A stretch of 64,000 bases of DNA from Bradysia coprophila (GCF_014529535.1 NW_023503423.1:6310473-6374472); one strand, 5' to 3'; shown: positions 48,451-61,948, counted from the stretch's first letter. Notes: generated from the letters alone by a model not told the origin. A program made the numbers and translations.

Positions 48451-51400
48451 TTATGCCTTAACCAATTTCTTGAGGGCTGGCGTTGAATACGATTTTGGTC
48501 GTTCGATTGGCAAGCCAAGAGCACGGTCCCAGATGAGCGACGATAGAACGCCCAATGCACGCGATACACCAAACATGACGGTGTAATAGTTCATCTCCTT
48601 CAGTCCGTAGTATTGCAACAATACACCAGAGTGAGCATCAACGTTTGGCCATGGGTTCTTTACTTTGCCAAGGTCTGCGGAAAACAAAATCGATGATGAG
48701 GCACAGTTTCGACAGATTGCGATGCAATCAAAATCTTACCAGTTAGAATTGGTGGCACAACTTTGTATACGGTCGACACCAAGTGGAATAATGGATCGTT
48801 CGGTAAATGCTTGAGGGCAAATTCACGTTGGCAAGTGTAACGTGGATCAGTTTTACGGAGAACAGCATGACCGTATCCAGGTACAACCTACGTCAAACAA
48901 GCAACAGATTTGTTGTTTTCTCACCACCGTTCGCTCTAAACGAACTCACCTGTCCCGACTTCAATGTCTTGTGAATGAAAGCCTTCAATTGGTCCTCGGT
49001 GACGTTCTTTCCAACTTCTTCTTGCAGTTTCATGATCCAAACAAGTACTTCTTGATTGGCTAATCCGTGAAGTGGTCCAGCCAAACCAGCCATACCGGCA
49101 GCGAAAGATAGATAGGGATCGCTCAATGCGGATCCAACCAAATGTGTAGTATGCGCAGAAACGTTGCCACCTTCATGATCACTAGAAATTTGATGGAAAT
49201 TCGATTAGTTAAATGGTTGCCGATCGAACCAGCGTGAGTACCAACCTGTGAATAGTCAAGTAGAGACGCATCAATTCTGTGAATTCAGCGTTGTCGAATC
49301 CAAGCATTTTTGTGTAATTTGCTGACCAATCCAGATTGTGGTCGATGGCTCTATATAATTGAACAGAAGGAAAGTTAACTTGTTGCCCTCCAAAGTTTTG
49401 TTTTCCATCTTACCCAACGCCCTTTCCTCCCTTGTATGTATTACGGTAGATTGTGGCTGCAATAACCGGTAGTTTAGCAATCAAATCCATGCTGTCCTCA
49501 TACACGTATTCCCAGTATTTTGATTTATGCACTCCCTGAATTGAAGGACAACATTTTTGCGTTAAGCTCAAACTACAACATTACTGACCAACCAGTTCAC
49601 ACATACCTCTGAGTAAGCTTTGGCAAATTGACTGTCATGATTCAGGGCAACAACAGCAGCCGTCAATTGAGACATTGGATGAAGTGTGTTTGGCATTTGA
49701 TTCAGCATGTTAACCACATGTTGCGGAAGAGCAGCACGATTTGCCCATTCCTTTGACAAGGATTTCACTTGAGCCTTTGTTGGTACCTCGCCGGTACACA
49801 AAAGCCAGAACAAACCCTCTGGCAGTGGTTCGTTACCACCATCGGCCTTGGGCAATACTTGCTGGCATTCCGGAATGGACAAACCACGGAAACGGATTCC
49901 CTCATCTGGATCCAAGACGGATGTTTCAGTGACCAAAGCTTTGATGCCACGCATACCACCGTACATCTATGGTCAAACATTTTTTTGGTTGATTATTTTA
50001 AACAGTTTTTCGATTGGACCAACGGGTGTGAAGGACTTTTTTCAATAGGTTCTTCAACTCTTATGTAGAAAATCCTTCGTTGGTTCCCTCTAAAGATATG
50101 TTGCTGAATCAATCAGTTGATTCTACTTTCGGCTCTAACGGAGCCGATGTTTATTAAAATCACTAAACGCCAAATTTACCTTCCGTATCCATCACTACCA
50201 ATTTCCCATCATATTAAATTGAATTCATCAATCATTTTACACATTTAATCGGTTCGCTCTTTGCACTCAACGTAGTTGACGCACTCTAATAAAATCATTT
50301 AACGCAAACCAATTGCCTTAACTACAATTTATTAAGAGAATTCAATTTAACGATATAGTCGTTATACACACACCGACATTGGTGTATCGAATTACGATTT
50401 GAAATTGAGTTGACCGCGAATAAAGTGCTTGATATATCGTGCTTATAACATGCGTCAATGTTAATCTAATCGAAATATTTAGCTCATTTTTTGCCTATTG
50501 TTATCGCTGTGCCAATACTCACCATATCAACGGTAACTTCTCCAACTTTTGTGCTTCCATGGCTCTTACGGAATCCTTTGACATTTTCGATTTCTTCTGG
50601 AATTTTACTGGCCATAACATCCTTGAGAGATGTACTATCGGCGGAGATGCTACGGATATATGTTGATAGAGCCGGCAGAGCTTTCTGAAAATGGAAGAAA
50701 ATCAGGAATTTAATAACAAATCCGAAGCGGAGCTTGCAAAGAAAAATATTTAAAACTGGTATTTCAGATCGACAGTCTATGCCTAGCCTGTATCAAGAAC
50801 GTTTTTGCGTCAGGCTCATTTTTCAGTCTTTCTTTAACTGGTGGATCGAGTTACAAGTAAAGCCATAGAATCTGAACCACCTAGCACTTGCCACATTGAT
50901 GTTATTTCAACATTTACCAACTGAGAACAATCTGCAGACCCACAGATATCATCTCGAAACTGTTCCATTCGCCAGTTTAATTTATTTTCCGTTAAAATGA
51001 ATTTATTAACGCCTTGTTAGAGCAAATGAACGAAACCTGGTACATTTCTCATTATGTAATGAATAACGATCCAATAATTAGTTTAGCGAATGCTCGACAA
51101 ATATGGACATAATTTTGGTGCTAATAGAAAATCAATCGCTTGTTCGAAACGACTAAAAAATGTTTACCTTGCGATCGACGATAAGGTACGTTTTGCATAT
51201 TATAATTCAGATGAGAACTCGTTACGTAATGATAATATTTAACAAAATGAAACAATAATCAAATGGTGGCCTAGGTAATAATGTAACACTCTCACGCTCA
51301 TTAGGAACTAAAAATGTGAGCTCATCGATTCTATTATTTATGCAAAGTCCTAGAATGCACAGAATCAAATATTAATAGGTGAAAGTGGATGAAATCTTAA

Positions 51401-54400
51401 TCATAACGGCTTGACAGTGTTTATTCGAACACTATCAACCTCCGGAGTATACAACAAGTTCTGACTAATGCTGTCTTATATTGCAAAAAGCATGTTTAAG
51501 AGAAATGAAGTACTAGATTTGAATCAAAATCTTGAAAGTTCTTTGATCAAGTAAAGTAATATAGCAGCCTGTGAAAGGTTATATAAAGAGAAAAACTGTC
51601 TAAGCAGTGACTGTGCGTGGGAAATTTCTCAAAAATTTTCCACATTTTCCCAAATTTTTCCAAAAATAATTTTGTTGGAAATCAGTGAAAAATTTGGGGA
51701 AATGTTAAGATCTTTACATTCCATGGCTTATTTCACTTCAGAAGGACCATTCATCGTTCGTAATTTCTTAATATCTATAACATGACAAGAGTGATTCTAC
51801 CGGATCCCCTCTAAGCTGAAACCAAATTGACATTGTTAAACTAGTAGTCTCTTGCGATTATTCCGTATCATGCTAGTCTAACTAAGGTAACCTCAACTTT
51901 TTGTAGTTTAAATGACATAACCTCGTGATGTAAAAGAAAATCAAACTTTTTCCATCGAACGTGATAACAGAAAGCCAAATGTTTTATTGTTGAATTTACA
52001 ATCAAATGCCATCTGATATTGTTGTATATACTCGAACAATATGTTCGATAAAAATAAAAAATAAAAAAATTGAACTTAACCCGAAAGCTCATCTTGTTTT
52101 TGTGTACCGGGGGGCTTTACAAATTTTAAATTCACATTACGTAACACCGAGCGCATGACATAAAATTGAAGAAAAAAAAGTCACAAAATATCGCTCGTAA
52201 TAACACTTAAGTCGACTTTCTTGGGTATTTAATTCAACTCATAAGTAACCGCGATGTATGTTACTATTTATAATGTCGTATGGTGCATTTTATAGTTACA
52301 GACGGACGAATAGATTAGCTGTACGTATAACGGACTTATTCGATTTCACTTTTTTACGAATTTTAAAATACTGAAAGTCACACTAGAAGGTCAATACAAT
52401 GTTAAGGTCAGCTCACAAACGAATGATTTATGCACAAAATTAATTCCGTTAAATTCCAAATACAGCAGGAACGTTATAAGCTTTATCACACTTAATCAAG
52501 AAGTGCATTTGTTCATTTCTTTGCATTTACAGGTTAATTGATGGGAGTTTAGAACAAATAATACTTCTAATGACTGATGCTTTATGCTTTCGATTAGCAT
52601 GAAATATAAGAATAACGAAACGGAGATACGATTGCCTGTTCAATCAGAAGCACACCTCCACAAATCCTAAAATCGCAGGGATTGAATTTCGCGTTTATTT
52701 GAAATGTTTTTAGCCCCGTACGAAGTACTGGGGGCTTATAAGATTAATATGCCGTTTGTAACACGTCGAATTGGAAGCAGACAGTAAGGGCAAAGCATTT
52801 GGTTGTGTTCATAGATGACGAATCCGCAATAAAAAAAATGTCCGTCCGTCCGTCCGTCTGTGACCCCTCTAGCTTGAGCAAATCACAACCTTTTTTCAAA
52901 ATTCTTTTTTCCCCGATTGGTATCGACAAAAGTAAGGTCAAGTTCGAAAATGGGCATGGTAGGGTCGGCCCTTCCAGAGCTAGGGCCCTATAGGGGTTTT
53001 TCAGTCTTTCGACGATATCTACCGAAATACGCACGCAATAGCTGCTTGTGATATATCAAATGAAAGGTATTGACGAGTAGAACAAAGTTGCTGAACATTG
53101 TTTTTGGGTAAGATGCAACCCGGGCTTGTTGGGAGGGCTCAAAGGTCGTTACTCGGCCCTAAGTGTTTTTTGCACATAAATCGAGTAAATATCATCCGAT
53201 TTTGCTAATTTTTGTTTTATTTGAGAGGTAATTGAATACCCAATGGAATGTAACAGACGCATTAGGGGGTTGTAGACGTATTAGGGTTGCGGGCGTATTA
53301 CGGCTAGGGGCGTATTACGGCTAGGGGCGTATTACGGCTACGGACGTATTATGGTTACGGACGAAATAGGATTACGGGTCGTACGGGGCTAAGTCGCAGC
53401 AAACGCTCCGACTGTTCTGATGCCTTGTTTTCATATGGAATCAGTCATTAAGCTAGAGCATGTTGATTTACGCTTACAGACCATGGTATTACAAATTAGC
53501 GTTAAATGTCTACGAACGTTTGTAATTGCATCCGCATAATTGAAATAGATACGAGCTGCACATGCAACGGCAATAGCAGGTTTAATCGACAACAAATTGT
53601 TGATGTCAAATGATGTGGCTGAGATAATGTGAAAGAGTTAGATTTCATTGAAGCAAACGAGTGTGTCGTGACCGTATGTGACTAAAGTGATACGATTGTT
53701 ATCGACCGAGGAGAATTATGATATTAACTACCTCGAAAACAAAATTTCTATTCGGCTTTGACATGAATCATTCTATACGAACAGTAACTCTTGGAGTTAA
53801 TCCGTTAAAAAAAAGAACCGCATCCATTGTCCTATTAAGCAATGAAACTCTGAACTCAATACAATCATTGCAAAACAACAACAAACAGATCGTCATTCTT
53901 GGAAATAAAATGCAGAGTTAATCCGATCGATTGAAGCGGTCGACAATAAAGATAACTCAATCCCTTTTAGGTTAAAGAAACTTGGACACGTTATACATAT
54001 CGCTCTTATAACAGTGTTTGTATAATACAGCCGCGTAACACCATCGAATGAAGATAAGTAGTACGAGCGATTGCGTTATTAGACGAGCACTGGATTGAGC
54101 AATTTCAATTTTTAAATTTTAGACTTTAAATTTTGGTTAATGTGGGTCAATGTGTGAGTTTTATACAAAAAATAATGGCCGAAGTAAACGGTTATATCGG
54201 AGAATCGCCAAGGCTCAGGGTGTTCAGAGTTTAATCTTCAAACTGGTGAAGTTGACCTGGTTAGAGAGCTAAGTTTGAATACGTTCAGTATTGCAGCGAT
54301 GCCGTGTGCCACGGATAGCTATCGCTGTTGGCTACAAATCAAAATGAATTGGAACTACTGTCTACGTTTCTGTAAAGCGATTGAGTTAATTGTACATGAA

Positions 54401-57400
54401 CTCAATCAAACCTGTTTCGAGTTTAGACACTTAGAAAATCCATAGTCAAATGGCTCGTTCCAGTCTTACCTTCATTACATTTTCTAAATTCTACGCGAAA
54501 TTCAAATTCCACAGAATTTTAGAAGAGAACCAAAGAAGTTCTGTGAATTTTGTAGTATTCTGAGAATGTAATGAAGCGTTATATACACAAAACCGCAATC
54601 AAATGTTCAATGTCCACTCGTAAGATTTGAAAACCTTGAACAATTGGAAGAGTTTGTTGAATGCCAATCTTTAAATTTGAGAGAGACTGCATCCTAAACC
54701 AGTTTCTACAATGACTCAAATCACCTACGAGGGGCACCCTAAAAGTTTCGGGAATCGGGTATTTCCGACGCATAAAAGTATTTAATTTGAACATATTCGT
54801 AAATTTCAACATTTTTTAAGGTAAATAGCCAACTCAGCTCGAAAAAAGGGTGTACTCAGACATTAGGGCTTATCATTAAAAATTGAACTAAAATTTCACG
54901 ACTTTGGCAAGTTTAGACCAGGGTTTCTGTTGTTTGGGTCGCAGTATCGATGTAATACCAGCATAGTTCGATAAAAGAATCCTAAAAATATGTATCTAAG
55001 AAATACTAACAGATTTCATCAGAAATTTCGGGAAAATTGAAAGAATTAGATTCACACGCAAAATCACTGCGAGAGCGGAACAAAATGGATCAGTTTATTT
55101 CTAAAATTTGAGGTGCAACATGGCCTGTTTCCTAGTGAAACAATTTCAGTTATGAAAGTCCATCCCTTTCCAGGCAGAACGTTTTTTCGCTTCTGAGATA
55201 TTGAGGCCGAGAAATTTAAATTACGAAAAAGCCTGATACTGAAGTCTCACTTTGAGATCACATTTTGCTTGCCTTAAGGCATATATCGTGGCTGTTTCTT
55301 GGTTAATTTGCTTTGAGTAAAAGTGAGGAATTTATAATCGAAAAAATACAGTAAAAATATAAGTTCTCGGAACGTTTTTAGCGAAATTGTTCTAGGACTA
55401 CACAATTTGCCAAGGGACACTGACTAAGATCAAACTGGTTTTATCTGCGTATATCAAATTATTTCACATGAATTATGACTTTTCTGATAGCTGAGAGTCC
55501 AATGCAACAGCAAAGTACTTTCAGTTATCGAAACCGGTTTTTGAGGCAGATCTGTGGAGCTCTGAATCCGTCAGCATTAGATGTTTTTAATTTATCGCAT
55601 TACTACGAAGTGTCAACATTTGAAGGCCGCGTATATGACTTATTACCATTTAGATGGACCATACTTTACATGTTAACATAAAAATACTTTAATAAAAAAT
55701 AATTATTTAAGAAAAAATTAAAAACGAACAGCACTTCAGAAAATGAATTCTTCCATTTTCAAAAATGGCCGACAAGCCTTTTTATAAATGTTCCTCAACT
55801 CACAACAAAATCTTTTTTTTACGATGTTAAGACGTCATTTTACGTAAAAAATGTTGAAATTTACGAATATGTTCAAATTAAATACTTTTATGCGTCGGAA
55901 ATACCCGATTCCCGAAACTTTTAGGGTGCCCCTCGTATTGCCTGCATCCTAAGCCAGTTTCTTTAATGACTCAGACCGCCTATCTCTCCAATGACTACCA
56001 GTCGTTGTAAATTTTATTACAAATCAAAGTTCAATTTTCTCTGTGGTATAAACAATTGCTCGTACCCAAAACATATTTTCTTATCTTGTTCAAGATATTA
56101 GTGTACAATTAGCAGCTTTACAACACATTGATAGTCCGTTTTGTTAGCACCGAATGCTTGAACATTTTTCAGTGAAATCAAGGAATGCGATTTTGTATTT
56201 TGTAAATTTAATTTTGAGAAGAGAAGATAATTTGATTCGACGCACTGCTTCACCGTGTAACGTATATAGAATTAAAAGTGAATTAACATCACGGTAAAAA
56301 TAGACTTTTATCTCGTTTCATTATAAACTGTGCTAAAATAAAAAATAAAATGTCGACAAAACAACCGAATGTTTGCAGTGTTCTTCCAGTCATATTAGAT
56401 GCCGATACAGACAATCTCAAAGTTCAAATTTCATTACGTAAAGGAAATCTTCAAATGCGAATTTCGTTTGCGGCTCTTGCAATTTTTTTTGCTTGTTGAA
56501 AGAGTAAAGGGCCAAAATTACATTTTATGCAACCGATTTCACGATTGAAACATCGAACTCCCGACTAAAAATAGAAGTTCGGTAAATGCCAGTAATGTAT
56601 ATTTAGCCAGTGAAGTTATTTCGCTGAAGTCGAGAAGTGTATGGCAAATAGAGAATAACATTTCGTTAGTATATTTACCATATGTGTTATACGTGAATGA
56701 AATTCGTTTTTTATGAACTTAATTAAAGGCTGGTCTTTGCGAACATCTACGGGATTAGATTCGAACTTTTTTTTTATCACAGTCGATTGAAAATGAACAT
56801 TTCAATGAGCTTACTAAATCGGTCGGTATGAGACCGATGCAATAAAAAGTCGTCTACAGTTACTAACACTCTATAACCAGTCACTGTATGAAATTTTCAT
56901 TTTTGAAGGTTGCGAAGGTGATATGCCAAATGATGGAAGTTTGCTTATAGGTTCTAATCAAATGCTAAATGGCAAAAATATCGAAATACAAAAATTTCTG
57001 TCAGCTCGGGGAGGAAGTGAAAAAGGATTCAAATATTGAACACAGTTAAGGGGTCATTCATAAATGACGTCCGGTACTGAGGGGGGAGGGGGATCTACGA
57101 TTTCGGACACTCCATACAAAATTGGGTCAAATTTGACCACTTTTGCGTGACGAGGGGGGAGGGGGGGGGTCTAAAACTGACCAAAAGTAGTGGACGTCAT
57201 TTATGAATGACTCCTAAGGCAAGTGCAGTGTCTTTGCATTTCCATTGTTTCATCTGCAAACCAACACAAGAATACAATTGTTGTGTCGGCATACGAAATT
57301 TTTCCTTACAAATGAAAATTTCCTCTCTCAATGCTCTTTCTCTATAGAGAAAAATAGAAAAAGTGAAAGCAAGGGAGGGGTTAAAAATCATTAAAAATAT

Positions 57401-60400
57401 CTGACGAGTTTCATGGATGTCCCCTATTAAGACTTCCGCTTTCGACCGATTGCTTCACCTTCAGATCTCTACTCAGTTGGAGTGATTTTTGGCCAACATT
57501 TTTGTTGGAATCAAATTGGACGTCCGTTATCAATCTGACAATTTTCAAATTAAAATTCTGTCCAAGAAATCGAACTTTTCATTGGCAAATTATGCATTTT
57601 TACTTGCTCTTCTCTCCACTGAATACAAACGATTCAAATTCATGTAACTTGAATCACGAAAAGAGTGTAAATAAACTAACTAAAATGTAGTTTTTGTGTT
57701 GATTTAATACAGCTGCTTGTCGATAGGTTTTTTGTTTTCATGAATTGTAAATGTGACGTGACGCGACATAATTTTATCTATAATTTAGAATTATACTTTA
57801 AGAAGCTGGTTATTAAGTTTGATTAGACAAGACGCGTTCAGTCGTCGTATGTATTACTCGTCAAGGTTTAAGCGAGTATATCAACCATATTCGCTTAATT
57901 AAAGTAAATTAAGTTTTACTACAGTTAAAGATTTGGTGGGTTCAATGGTGATGTTCACATTTAGGAAGTTGGATGCCACAACTTGCTTAAAGAAAGTTTG
58001 ACTCTTCGTCAGGGTTAGATTTTATCAATGAGGCTGAATCCAAAATATTCTAAGTACTAGACTGATAAGTTAAAATTAGACCCGGGCGCCGGGCTATTGA
58101 GAAAATCGTCGTGTACATCGTACACGAGAAAGAGTTTCAAATCTAATACACTTCAGCTAAGCGCACTCAACTTTTCATTTTTTAACAAGTTGCAACGTGC
58201 ATTAGAATGAAAAAAGCCGATAAACTTGACCCAAATAAACGTTATTCAATTTGTATACGTCACATTCACGTAAATACCCGACCGATGATAGCATAGAATA
58301 TTCAACTCACAATTTTATTTCAAAATGCAGTCCCACTCTCTATCAGGTTTTCATTTAAAAAAAACACCGAAATTGACAAAAGAAATTCGAATTGATTATA
58401 GGAAGTGTGTCGTGTGGCTAATATAATGACCACAAATGTGACCTCAAGATTGCATGCTGTTCCGACTGCTGTTGGTGTGAACAGCAAAATGTTATACAAT
58501 TTTCTCAACGTTGTAAATTACGTCTGTTTATTGCATGAATGAATAAACCGAGTATTGATATTGCATTAAGCACATGACTTGCTTGGCAGGAAAAATATGT
58601 AAATTTTCAAGCGTCATGACGAACAGTATAGTGTGGTACTATTTCTGGGTTGCAGTTCGTAATTTCTGAATTGAATTTTGAAATGCAAAAGTATCACCAC
58701 AAAAATTGGTCGCCGAAGAAAATCCTGTGGCTTGAAATAGTCAACCTACTTGATCCGTACTTTTTTACAAGTCTCATCCAATTCATATGGACTACATCGA
58801 TCATTCACACGTTTTTAGTGTCTATTAAGAAGAAGTTGGGGAAGACATTGGAGCCGGGGATTCGCATATTTTTACAACAATTTCGACCAAATTCACGCTT
58901 CTTGACTAGTATTTGTCGGACTGTCAAATTTTCTAATTCAGCTCAAACTTTCGCTGAATGTTAATATAGTTGCTACAGAGTCTAAAGAGATGTAAACGAC
59001 ATAAGCTTAACGCCACACAACGGTTCATTTATTTATACCAAATCTTCTACTTCTTTTGTTTTACTTTACGCATAGACTGAAGAAGTGGGTGAAGTGGTTA
59101 CGTATAGACTAAACAAACATACCTCTACAGAAATAGATTGGTCTATTGACACTATCACAGAGATAGTATCTGTTCTTATGGTCTGGCAGCTGAGATTGAC
59201 GTACAGTGGATATACTTAGACATAGTCCATTTTACACCAGCATCAGGTTTTGCACCGTCCAGTTTTATGAGCTTAGATGGAAAGCGTTTTAACGACATTT
59301 TATTGAAAACCGGGAAATTCTCTGATAGTGAAAGAAGGGCCAGTGAGTAGGGAAGAACGGGTCTTTGATCTGAGTTTCTGATTCTCAAGAGAAACGTCCA
59401 CCAAAAACTCTAATCTAATCCATGTCTAGAAACTATAAAATCCCAGAGGATTTGATATGGCAGAGAGGTGCTCTAGGAGAATCGTTTAATTTCATAATTT
59501 CGGGCAATTAATGGGTTAGTAGCTGTAAAATTAAAATCTAGCGGCGAGATCTGAAATTCTGTTACCGAGTCGGAAATGCTCTTCTTAGTCGAAAAAGTCT
59601 GAGCACTTTATATGAAACGAGTAAAGATCCGCTTCGTTTGACAGTTTTGTTCATTTACATTTCAATATCAATTTATTAGTTGTCAGATCAGTAATTTATT
59701 CAAATTTCTCATCGACGCGACGATGACACGTCACAGACTATACAAGTTAATGAACGAAGATAGGCCAATAAAACATACTCAACAGTTTCACTTCATATCA
59801 CAGAAAAATACAAAAAATTAATCCAACAAGCACAAAAAATTGGGACCGTGATAATCCTCTACCTCTACCCTATATCATTGCTCACATTCATATAATAATG
59901 TTCTTACATAATCGAGTTGAGTAAAAAAGAAACCATAATACACACAAGGTGTGACGTGTGAGCGTTGAACAGAGATTACAAATCCATTCTAAACAGCGAA
60001 AAATATCAAAAACAAAGTTGTATTATAGTCGCGATCTGATGTTATGACCTCGAAAAGATTATTGTTTAGCGATTGAAGGTCATTATCAAATTGTGTCCAG
60101 GTATTTTATTTCAATGAAATACAAGTATTGTTAGCGAACGTATTGAATGATCAGTCAATGGACTGATCGAATAAACAAAAAAGAAATTTTCAATTAAAAC
60201 CTAAACAAGGGAAAATCGATAATTTTCTTTCTTTATGCAGTATATCGTTGCCACTCTTTTCCGGAATTATGTAATGAACAGACATTCAACAAACTGTTCG
60301 CTAACTTATTATCATACAATGACAGAAACATTTATACCGATTCTACATTGCTCATAGATCCATTGGCTGAGTAATTTAATTAATTCAAAATAACTTGAAA

Positions 60401-60842
60401 TTTCATATTTTTCTTTCATTCAACGATTTGACGAGGTGGACGAGGCTTTTTTTTTCTCGCTGACACAATACATACTATAAGCCGACACTCATCGCAACGT
60501 ATGATGTTACATAATGTTAAATGGAAAATTATTTTCATTTTCTTGTAACAATTTTCCTCGGCTAACTTTGACGGATTGAATGTTACGAATTTCGTTAAAT
60601 TAATATTTTCATCATACGGAGACGATCACGCGCCACAATTTTTTTCCATTGCATAGACACACAATTTGCTTATCGAAGGAAAAAAAAAACGAAAACCACG
60701 TTGGAACGGAACGGAATGGTGTTATCATTTATACGAGCATAGGAACGGAATTTGATTTACAACGAAAGAAATTAATTTTCCCATTCGAAACACTCACCTG
60801 AGGCTCAACGAAACGATTGATTGTTATGCGAAATAATGCCAT
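48451..60842 (-). CDS. Citrate synthase, mitochondrial
   Basis: Eight exons on the minus strand: 60842-60798, 50684-50523, 49966-49607, 49535-49414, 49350-49246, 49181-48950, 48887-48740 and 48674-48451; 465 aa, all phases closing. The enzyme condenses acetyl-CoA and oxaloacetate to citrate in the matrix, the entry step of the TCA cycle. The catalytic triad is intact: His303 (GPLHGLANQ), His349 (GYGHAVLR) and Asp404 (NVDAHSG), with the family's spacing of 46 and 55 residues. Exon 1 encodes a basic, hydrophobic start ([15 protein letters not shown]), and exon 2 adds [14 protein letters not shown], a typical presequence. The first intron is 10.1 kb and carries mobile elements; the others are 62-556 bp. 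The start was chosen because this ATG gives a presequence in the right phase with a GTGAGT donor. The Drosophila counterpart is knockdown (kdn); I leave the symbol blank because orthology was not tested. Confidence 0.95.
50685..52710. other. Citrate synthase intron 1, proximal part
   Basis: Non-coding AT-rich DNA. At 51620-51705 there is a TTTTCCCA/GGAAAA foldback tract like those at 22.5 and 24.8 kb. No nested gene was recognised. Confidence 0.45.
52711..53433 (+). repeat. Dispersed repeat family R, copy 3
   Basis: Starts TTTAGCCCCGTACGAAGTAC and shares GAAGCAGACAGTAAGGGCAA, the GTCCG microsatellite and the end AACGCTCCGACTGTTCTGAT with copy 2. It is shorter because the TATATA-rich middle is replaced by a minisatellite of GGCGTATTACGGCTAGG units (about 53265-53375). 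It lies inside citrate synthase intron 1. Confidence 0.75.
53265..53375 (+). repeat. 16-18-bp minisatellite in family R copy 3
   Basis: About six units of the type CGTATTACGGCTAGGGG, with variants CGTATTAGGGTTGCGGG and CGTATTATGGTTACGGA. GC-rich compared with its surroundings, and it degenerates toward both ends. Confidence 0.8.
53434..54469. other. Citrate synthase intron 1, no feature seen
   Basis: No exon or recognisable repeat. The frame at 53718-53921 (+) has no domain. Confidence 0.4.
54470..54578. repeat. Palindromic MITE, CATTACATTCTCAGAATTCTA family
   Basis: TTCATTACATTTTCTAAATT and (right side) GTATTCTGAGAATGTAATGA are inverted relatives, matching the element at 15851-15927. About 109 bp with an imperfect stem. 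Confidence 0.55.
54728..55935. mobile_element. 1.2 kb mariner/Tc1-like non-autonomous element
   Basis: Terminal inverted repeats of at least 90 bp (54728-54817 and 55846-55935) look identical base for base. They begin CGAGGGGCACCCTAAAAGTT, and each end is bordered by TA (54726-54727 and 55936-55937). TA duplications fit the Tc1/mariner superfamily. The centre of about 1 kb has only short frames (for example 55475-55681) without DDE transposase motifs, so the element is non-autonomous. It lies in citrate synthase intron 1. Confidence 0.8.
55936..57049. other. Citrate synthase intron 1, no feature seen
   Basis: Right after the mariner-like element is an imperfect second copy of its left flank (CTGCATCCTAAGCCAGTTTC). 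The rest is AT-rich with no recognised exon. Confidence 0.4.
57050..57214. mobile_element. 165-bp PIF/Harbinger-like MITE
   Basis: TIRs GGGGTCATTCATAAATGACG and (reverse of the right end) GGAGTCATTCATAAATGACG, flanked by TAA on both sides. G-rich tracts (GAGGGGGGAGGGGG type) lie inside. Same superfamily and design as 37216-37381; this type is widespread in insect genomes. Confidence 0.85.
57215..60797. other. Citrate synthase intron 1, distal part
   Basis: No gene recognised. The frame at 58650-58964 (+) is the longest but has no known domain. This part of the intron could hold enhancers, but nothing in the sequence shows it. Confidence 0.4.
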
Positions 60843-61514
60843 TGTTGAATTTCCGTAAATTGGTTTATCTTTTGCACAAAAATGAAATTACTTTTTGTCA
60901 ACAAGATGAGAAAAAACACACAAAATCTGATGGAATTGAATTTTATTATCAACTAACAACCGCGCGGTTCAACGCACACTACACTTCTGAACTTTTTCTC
61001 GTCGTAATGTGATTGGTATGAAACTTCGAACACACCACACCGTATAATGTTCATCAGAGTTGAGTAAAGAACACAATTCTCGTCACTTACGCGTGTCAAA
61101 TGTTGTATCGGATGGAGAAGAACATATGCGTTCGTTTATACCGCATGTATATAGTGTCACATCTAGTACATATACATGAATTTACAGCATGGGACAGCAG
61201 GACTTAACACAGAGAAAACATTATGTGATGAATGATTGGGTTACAGATGAATTGAGTTGTTTACAAGTTCCATATTTGATGAGGAACTTATTGCGGTTCT
61301 TCCGCCAAATGTAACACCGCACATATTTGCAGCGCCGCACTTTTAACAATCTCAGCAGTACAACTAATGTGGCTATGTTCACTTTTAAAAGACATTTGTA
61401 TTGCGGAGATGATTTTGTGAAGTTGAGTGAATGAAGAGTTCAATGAAGTGGCATATGTTGAGGAAGGATTTTTAAACTTGTGAAATATATTGCTTTAAAG
61501 AATGGAATTCAAAC
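60843..61514. other. Upstream of citrate synthase
   Basis: 5' UTR and promoter region of citrate synthase (minus strand). No TATA box was identified. Nothing else seen. Confidence 0.4.
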
Positions 61515-61755
61515 GGAAGAAAGCAGAATCATCTGCCACTTATAACACAATTTTTTTTGTTATAATTTTCTTTCTAAAATTTTTCGGGTAAAATTATTGT
61601 TGATCAAACTTTCGCGTGCTTTCCTCATCAGCTGCCATTTGTAACGCATATCTTTTTGCGTGTCGAATCTGTAAGCGTCACCTACACCGATATCAGTTCT
61701 TTTGTAAGTGGATAACAGGACTTGCGTCACATCTCCACTGTAAGGGGTTTTGGGC
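61515..61755 (-). repeat. Dispersed repeat, GTGACGCAA family, partial copy
   Basis: Contains ATCATCTGCCACTTATAACA, GATATCAGTTCTTTTGTAAG and GGACTTGCGTCACATCT in the order found at 820-1020. It ends in a degraded form of the CCCTTTAAGGG terminus (CCACTGTAAGGGG). Confidence 0.6.
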
Positions 61756-61948
61756 GATTTCAAAATAACCAAAATAACAAAATTTAGCCTAACTTGACGC
61801 TAATGTCATCGAAAAATATTGACGTGCACACCTACACAACCGATTTCTTTCCCTTTTCTAATCATCTACATTTTCGAATTTACAGCTACTGTCTACATTT
61901 TTTTATGAATCATGATCCCTTGTTTCATTTCCAAGTGAAAGCCGTAAA

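Noticed and set aside
58650-58964. 104-residue plus-strand frame in citrate synthase intron 1
   Set aside because: Moderate length and plausible composition, but no recognised family and no neighbouring exon.
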